56,602 bases of DNA. Origin: an uncultured Clostridia bacterium (lineage in GTDB: Bacteria; Bacillota; Clostridia; TANB77; CAG-508). Position 1 is the first letter of the stretch; each line of letters opens with the position of its first letter. Of the stretch, positions 51,892 through 56,602 are shown piece after piece. The notes under the pieces were generated by a model. The model saw nothing but the letters and a program-made list of their open reading frames with translations, searched no databases and had not been told where the DNA came from. Both the position numbers and the translations under genes were made by a program. The stretch spans positions 1 to 56,602 of the forward strand of contig CANQEM010000009.1 of the NCBI GenBank assembly GCA_947594935.1, read 5' to 3'.

Positions 51892-52644
51892 ATGAGAAAA
51901 AAAGTTATAGCAGGAAATTGGAAGATGAATTTACTTCCAAATGAAGCAATAGCATACATTGACACACTAGACCCACTTGTTGCAGATACAGAAAATGAAG
52001 TAGTTTTATTTGTGCCATACACAGACCTATTTTATAGCCTGTTACAAATACAAAACACAAACATCAAAATAGGTGCGCAAAACATGCACTTTGCAGAAAA
52101 AGGAGCTTACACAGGAGAAATATCAGCACAAATGTTAAAATCAATAAATGTAGACTATGTATTGATTGGACATTCAGAAAGAAGACAATATTTCAATGAA
52201 ACAGATGAAACAGTTAACAAAAAAGTAAAAACAGCACTTGAAAATGAAATAAAACCAGTTATATGTGTTGGCGAAACCTTAGAGCAAAGGGAAAAAGGCG
52301 AAACAGAAGAAATAATCACTACACAAATAGAAAAGGCACTAGAAGGAATCAAACCAGAACAAATGAAAGATGTAATGGTTGCGTATGAGCCAATATGGGC
52401 AATAGGAACAGGCAAAACAGCCACAAGTGAAGATGCAAATAATGCAATAAAAGCAATTCGCAACAAAATTTGTCAAATCTATGGACAAAATGTAGCAGAA
52501 AGCATTATAATACAATATGGCGGTAGTGTAAAATCTACTAATTGTAAAGAACTATTTACCATGTCAGATATAGATGGAGGCTTAGTTGGTGGAGCAAGCT
52601 TAGACCCACACGAATTTGCCAAAATCGTAAATTACGATAAATAG
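51892..52644 (+). CDS. tpiA: Triosephosphate isomerase
   Basis: This 250-residue (beta/alpha)8 enzyme interconverts the two triose phosphates. It has GNWKMN with the catalytic Lys, the catalytic His in IGHSERRQYF, the catalytic Glu in AYEPIWAIGTGKTA, and the phosphate loop QYGGSVK and GGLVGGASL. It is followed by gpmI. Ribosome site GGAAAGGA. Confidence 0.98.
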   Translation: MRKKVIAGNWKMNLLPNEAIAYIDTLDPLVADTENEVVLFVPYTDLFYSLLQIQNTNIKIGAQNMHFAEKGAYTGEISAQMLKSINVDYVLIGHSERRQYFNETDETVNKKVKTALENEIKPVICVGETLEQREKGETEEIITTQIEKALEGIKPEQMKDVMVAYEPIWAIGTGKTATSEDANNAIKAIRNKICQIYGQNVAESIIIQYGGSVKSTNCKELFTMSDIDGGLVGGASLDPHEFAKIVNYDK

Positions 52645-52679
52645 CGGAAGAAAAATAAACAGAAAAAAGGATGGTTAAG

Positions 52680-54215
52680 ATGAAGAACAAAGTAACAATG
52701 CTAATGATATTAGATGGTTTTGGAGACAATCCAAACAAAGATGGAAATGCAATCAAATTAGCCAAAACACCTAATATTGATGAACTAATGAAAAAGTACC
52801 CACATACAGATATTTATACAAGTGGATTACATGTAGGGTTACCAGAAGGACAAATGGGAAATTCCGAAGTTGGACATACAAACATAGGAGCAGGCAGAAT
52901 AGTTTATCAAGAATTAACAAGAATTACAAAATCAATTGAAGAAGGTGAATTCTTTACAAACCAAGAATTTATCAATGCAATTGATAACTGTAAGAAAAAT
53001 CATTCAAAATTGCATATCTTAGGGCTAGTATCAGATGGTGGCGTACATAGCCATATTCGTCATCTATATGGACTATTAGAAATGACAAAAAGAAGAGATT
53101 TCGAAGATGTATATGTTCACTGCTTCTTAGATGGTAGAGACACACCACCAGCATCTGGCGAAAGCTATATTATGCAGTTACAAGAAAAAATGAAAGAAAA
53201 AGAAGTTGGAAAAATTGCTACAATCTCAGGAAGATTCTATGCAATGGATAGAGATAAAAGATGGCAAAGAATTCAAAAATGCTATGATGCAATGGTAAAA
53301 GGAGAGGGAATAAAAGCAACTTCTCCAATCAAAGCTATTGAAGATTCTTATCAAAAAGAAGTATTTGATGAATTTATTGAGCCAACTGTAATTTGCAATG
53401 GGGAAAACCCAGTTGCAACAATTGAAAGTGGAGATTCAGTAATATTCTTCAATTTCAGACCAGATAGAGCAAGAGAAATTACGAGAGCAATAGTTGATAA
53501 AAGTTTTACAGAATTTGAAACAAAACCACTAGACGTATATTATGTTTGCTTTACAAACTATGATGAAACAATGCCAAATGTAAAAATCGCCTTCAAAAAA
53601 GAACTATTAAAAAATACTTTTGGAGAAGTTGTTAGTCAAAACAAATTAACACAATTAAGAATTGCCGAAACAGAAAAATATGCACATGTCACATTTTTCT
53701 TTAATGGTGGGGAAGAAAAGCAATATGAAGGGGAAGATAGAATACTAGTTCCATCACCAAAGGTAGAAACTTACGATATGAAGCCAGAAATGAGTGCTTA
53801 TGAAGTAACAGAAAAAGTCGTAGAAGCATTAGAAAACGATAAATATGATGTAGTTATATTAAACTTTGCAAATACTGATATGGTTGGACATACAGGAAGC
53901 TTGGAAGCAGCAATCAAAGCAGTAGAAGCGGTTGATGAATGTGTTGGCAAAATATCAAAAGTAATTGAAGAAAAGCAAGGCAATTTAATCATCACAGCAG
54001 ACCATGGAAATGCAGAGCAAATGGTTGACTACAAAACTGGGGAACCTCACACAGCACACACAACAAACCCAGTACCAATCATATTAGTAACAGATAATAA
54101 ACAATACAAATTAAAAGAAAATGGAAAACTAGCAGATTTAGCACCAACAATGTTAGACTTAATGGGAATTAAAAAGCCAAAAGAAATGACAGGCGAAAGT
54201 CTACTAGAAAAATAA
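52680..54215 (+). CDS. gpmI: 2,3-bisphosphoglycerate-independent phosphoglycerate mutase
   Basis: This 511-residue manganese enzyme of the alkaline phosphatase superfamily converts 3- to 2-phosphoglycerate. Motifs are [10 protein letters not shown] at the start, the catalytic Ser in [52 protein letters not shown], and [12 protein letters not shown] and [10 protein letters not shown] for metal binding. I start at the ATG nine bases after AAAAAGG rather than the one that abuts it three codons upstream. Because it needs Mn2+ and is pH-sensitive, it is the usual form in spore formers. Enolase, often next, is absent here. Confidence 0.97.
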   Translation: MKNKVTMLMILDGFGDNPNKDGNAIKLAKTPNIDELMKKYPHTDIYTSGLHVGLPEGQMGNSEVGHTNIGAGRIVYQELTRITKSIEEGEFFTNQEFINAIDNCKKNHSKLHILGLVSDGGVHSHIRHLYGLLEMTKRRDFEDVYVHCFLDGRDTPPASGESYIMQLQEKMKEKEVGKIATISGRFYAMDRDKRWQRIQKCYDAMVKGEGIKATSPIKAIEDSYQKEVFDEFIEPTVICNGENPVATIESGDSVIFFNFRPDRAREITRAIVDKSFTEFETKPLDVYYVCFTNYDETMPNVKIAFKKELLKNTFGEVVSQNKLTQLRIAETEKYAHVTFFFNGGEEKQYEGEDRILVPSPKVETYDMKPEMSAYEVTEKVVEALENDKYDVVILNFANTDMVGHTGSLEAAIKAVEAVDECVGKISKVIEEKQGNLIITADHGNAEQMVDYKTGEPHTAHTTNPVPIILVTDNKQYKLKENGKLADLAPTMLDLMGIKKPKEMTGESLLEK

Positions 54216-54233
54216 AAAATAGAAGAGGTAATT

Positions 54234-54833
54234 ATGTTAAAACATACACAAAAAATCAAAGAATTGTATGAAGACATTCAAAAAACCATCTTTTATATGA
54301 TACCTGAAAAATGGGAAAGTCTTTATTTATATTCTTCAATTATTGAAGAGAAGGACCAAAACGAGGCTGGTGAATTATTTTTCTACTATATTCCAAAAGG
54401 AATATTAAGAAAAAAGCCAGTCAATGTTTATGAAATACCTTCAAAATTTAATATTGATGAAGCACAATACCTAAAACTAGTAGAAAATCTATATGCAAAA
54501 ATAAAAATATTGCACAAAGAATTCAAAAAACTAGAGTTAGGGCAAACATGGACTAATGTAACTATGATAATAGAAAACCTAAGATTTCTAGTAGAATATA
54601 ATTATGAGGACTTAACTCAATCTCCATTATCTAGCTACGAAAGGCATGTGATATGGAGATGTAAGTATCTAGGAATTGGAATAGAACAGCTAAGCAAAGA
54701 TGAAAAAGAAATTTTAAAAAGGTATGCAACAGGACCAAAACTTTTAAGTAGAACAGAAAGATATGACTCAGGAATTTATATAAAAGACATAGAAAATATA
54801 GTAGATTATGACACACAAAAATTACAAAATTAG
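54234..54833 (+). CDS. YezG-family (DUF600) immunity protein, without visible toxin
   Basis: This 199-residue protein resembles YezG-type immunity proteins, which neutralise polymorphic toxins of the YeeF type. The first 70 residues (KELYEDIQKTIFYMIPEKWESLYLYSSIIE and GELFFYYIPKG) match the family pattern. The C-terminal half is less typical and longer than YezG (about 150 residues). No LXG or YeeF-like toxin gene, or short DUF partner, lies next to it: on both sides are housekeeping genes. An AGAGGT site precedes the ATG. It may be an orphan immunity gene that protects against neighbours' toxins, or a relative with another role. Confidence 0.55.
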   Translation: MLKHTQKIKELYEDIQKTIFYMIPEKWESLYLYSSIIEEKDQNEAGELFFYYIPKGILRKKPVNVYEIPSKFNIDEAQYLKLVENLYAKIKILHKEFKKLELGQTWTNVTMIIENLRFLVEYNYEDLTQSPLSSYERHVIWRCKYLGIGIEQLSKDEKEILKRYATGPKLLSRTERYDSGIYIKDIENIVDYDTQKLQN

Positions 54834-54886
54834 TTATCAATTTTAGGAAGAAATTCCTATGCAATAAATAGAAAGGAGCAAAAAAA

Positions 54887-55579
54887 ATGATTTATTCAAA
54901 AGAATTAGAAGAAATGTGTAAAGTAGCAAAAGGGGTAGACCATGGTCCAGCACCAATTCCAGAAGAAGGAAAATGGGTAAAAGCAAAAGAAATAAAAGAC
55001 ATATCAGGTCTAACTCATGGAATAGGTTGGTGTGCACCACAGCAAGGAGCATGTAAATTAACCTTAAATGTAAAAGATGGAGTTATCCAAGAAGCATTGA
55101 TTGAAACAATCGGATGTTCTGGTATGACACACTCAGCAGCTATGGCAGCAGAAATTTTAACAGGAAAAACAATATTAGAAGCTTTAAACACAGACTTAGT
55201 TTGTGATGCTATAAATACTGCAATGAGAGAACTATTCTTACAAATTGTATATGGAAGAACACAAACAGCCTTTTCAGAGGGAGGTCTACCAGTAGGAGCA
55301 GGGCTAGAAGACCTAGGAAAAGGACACACAAGCCAAGTAGGAACAATTTATTCAAGCTCACTAAAAGGACCAAGATACTTGAATTTAACAGAAGGTTACA
55401 TAGTAGAATTAGGTCTTGACAAAGATGACCAAATTATTGGATACAAATATGTACATCTTGGAAAAATGATGGAAAACATCAAAAAAGGAATAGATCCAAA
55501 AGAAGCAATTGAAAAAGCATCAGGTACTTATGGTAGATTTGATGAAGCGGTTAAAAAAATTGACCCAAGAAAAGAATAA
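54887..55579 (+). CDS. NifU-like iron-sulfur scaffold protein
   Basis: This 230-residue protein has an IscU/NifU N-terminal-like domain: WCAPQQGACKLTLNVKDGVIQEALIETIGCSGMTHSAAMAAEILTGKTI (about residues 47-97) contains two candidate ligand cysteines and DLVCDA a third, arranged as in an Fe-S scaffold. The region after about 125 (TAFSEGGLPVGAGLEDLGKGHTSQVG) is specific to this anaerobe branch and absent from normal NifU. The next gene encodes the GGGtGRT protein, its constant partner in gut anaerobes. GAAAGGAG precedes the ATG. Confidence 0.8.
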   Translation: MIYSKELEEMCKVAKGVDHGPAPIPEEGKWVKAKEIKDISGLTHGIGWCAPQQGACKLTLNVKDGVIQEALIETIGCSGMTHSAAMAAEILTGKTILEALNTDLVCDAINTAMRELFLQIVYGRTQTAFSEGGLPVGAGLEDLGKGHTSQVGTIYSSSLKGPRYLNLTEGYIVELGLDKDDQIIGYKYVHLGKMMENIKKGIDPKEAIEKASGTYGRFDEAVKKIDPRKE

Positions 55580-55600
55580 GAATAATTAGGAGGTAAGAAA

Positions 55601-56602
55601 ATGGCAGTAACATTTGAAAGTTATGAAAGAAGAATAGACCAAATTAAACCAGTAATGGAAAAATACGGAATAAAAGATTTTGAAGACGCATTAAAAATAT
55701 GCACAGATAAAGGTTTTAACCCTTATGAAATCGTTAAAGGAGTACAACCAATATGCTTTGAAAATGCAGCATGGGCATACACACTTGGTGCAGCAATTGC
55801 AATAAAAAAAGGATGCACAAAAGCAGCAGATGCAGCAAAAGCAATAGGAGAAGGTTTACAAGCTTTTTGTATACCAGGTTCAGTTGCAGATGATAGAAAA
55901 GTAGGCTTAGGTCATGGAAACTTAGCATCAATGCTATTATCAGAGGATACAAAATGTTTTGCATTTTTAGCAGGACATGAAAGCTTTGCAGCAGCAGAAG
56001 GAGCTATTGGTATTGCAAAATCAGCTAACAAAGTTAGAAAAGAACCATTAAGAGTAATCTTAAATGGACTTGGAAAAGACGCAGCACAAGTAATTTCTAG
56101 AATTAACGGATTTACTTATGTAAAAACAGAATTTGACTTTTTCACAGGCAAGGTAAAAGTTGTGGAAGAAATACCTTATTCAGATGGAGAAAGAGCAAAA
56201 GTAAAATGCTATGGCGCAAATGACGTAAGAGAAGGTGTTGCAATTATGTGGATGGAAGATGTAGATGTTTCAATTACAGGTAACTCTACAAACCCAACAA
56301 GATTCCAACATCCAGTTGCTGGTACATACAAGAAAGAAAGAACAGAAGCAGGTAAAAAATATTTCTCAGTTGCATCAGGTGGTGGAACAGGTAGAACATT
56401 ACATCCAGACAATATGGCTGCTGGACCAGCTTCTTATGGTATGACAGATACAATGGGAAGAATGCACTCAGATGCACAATTCGCTGGAAGTTCATCAGTA
56501 CCAGCACATGTTGAAATGATGGGACTAATCGGAATGGGTAACAACCCAATGGTAGGAGCATCAGTAGCAGTAGCAGTAGCAGTCGAAGAAGCAATGAAAT
56601 AG
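55601..56602 (+). CDS. GGGtGRT protein, partner of the NifU-like protein
   Basis: This 333-residue protein of the GGGtGRT family is named for its GGGTGRT motif (260-266), followed by LHPDNMAAGPASYGMTDT. Other conserved stretches are FESYERRIDQIKPVMEKYG at the start, KVGLGHGNLASMLL, FLAGHESFAAAEGAIG and HVEMMGLIGMGNNPMVGASVAVAV at the end. It is always next to a NifU-like gene; the family's function is unknown, but an iron-sulfur or metal-linked role with its partner is probable. An AGGAGG site precedes the ATG. The stop codon is the last three bases of the window, so the frame is complete. Confidence 0.9.
   Translation: MAVTFESYERRIDQIKPVMEKYGIKDFEDALKICTDKGFNPYEIVKGVQPICFENAAWAYTLGAAIAIKKGCTKAADAAKAIGEGLQAFCIPGSVADDRKVGLGHGNLASMLLSEDTKCFAFLAGHESFAAAEGAIGIAKSANKVRKEPLRVILNGLGKDAAQVISRINGFTYVKTEFDFFTGKVKVVEEIPYSDGERAKVKCYGANDVREGVAIMWMEDVDVSITGNSTNPTRFQHPVAGTYKKERTEAGKKYFSVASGGGTGRTLHPDNMAAGPASYGMTDTMGRMHSDAQFAGSSSVPAHVEMMGLIGMGNNPMVGASVAVAVAVEEAMK

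Noticed and set aside
54844..54859. Small hairpin (TAGGAA/TTCCTA) before the NifU-like gene
   Set aside because: It has a six-base stem with no T-run, so it is not a convincing terminator or switch.

Overview
The window reads as chromosomal core sequence of a low-GC, spore-forming member of the Clostridia, probably an uncultured gut lineage. The evidence is AT-rich DNA with strong AGGAGG ribosome sites, Spo0A, SpoIVFA/FB-like proteins, YqfC/YqfD and PdaA for sporulation, an Agr quorum-sensing locus of clostridial type, MinD/MinE/RodA, DivIVA/SepF, and the NifU-like plus GGGtGRT protein pair typical of gut anaerobes. Genes are densely packed and almost every one has a recognisable start.

Layout. 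1-4310: divergent promoters, a PLP enzyme (YnbB-like), a frameshifted BaiN-type flavoprotein, YigZ and Spo0A. 4311-5326: gene-poor; it holds a compact locus with a 36-residue hydrophobic peptide facing a convergent antisense RNA, with perfect promoters and a shared terminator, which looks like an undescribed type I toxin-antitoxin module. 5327-11294: unknown membrane protein, SpoIVFA/FB-type cluster, a pilin-like/FGE fusion and an HD-GYP-type protein. 11318-15632 (minus): MazF without a visible MazE, frameshifted DusB, RodA, MinE with a very long charged tail, MinD. 15738-17548: tiny membrane protein, rRNA-type methyltransferase, RluA-type pseudouridine synthase. 17555-20720: agrBD converging on agrCA. 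20925-27096: PdaA, YqfC, YqfD, an unknown protein, YbeY, YerB, YlbF and a membrane metallopeptidase. 27127-28604: tRNA-Gly, an HD protein, and a self-contained GC-rich gene cassette that is foreign in composition. 28688-36269: HD protein, a divergent SecD/SecF pair, MutL, MiaA, HlyD-like protein. 36323-41014: SepF, DivIVA, RsmD, coiled-coil protein, FtsK/SpoIIIE. 41041-45658: a four-gene cluster led by a repeat-amidoligase fusion. 45677-49240: beta-CASP metallohydrolase and GH15 glucoamylase-like enzyme. 49253-54215: gapA, a small pilin-like membrane peptide, pgk, tpiA, gpmI. 54234-56602: orphan YezG-type immunity protein, NifU-like scaffold and GGGtGRT protein.

How they work together. Much of the window serves sporulation and cell division (Spo0A, SpoIVFA/FB, PdaA, YqfCD, MinDE, RodA, SepF, DivIVA, FtsK), with a cell-density input (Agr) whose agrB promoter region carries an exact Spo0A-box core. 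Lower glycolysis forms one block in which gapA and pgk share a duplicated promoter element. The most novel-looking items are the type I toxin-antitoxin-like locus (about 4663-5011), the repeat-amidoligase cluster (41041-45658), the GC-rich orphan cassette (28126-28604), the two-cysteine AgrD, the SecDF pair that has lost its key aspartates, and the tailed MinE. Two single-base frameshifts (near 1512 and 12793) may be assembly errors.
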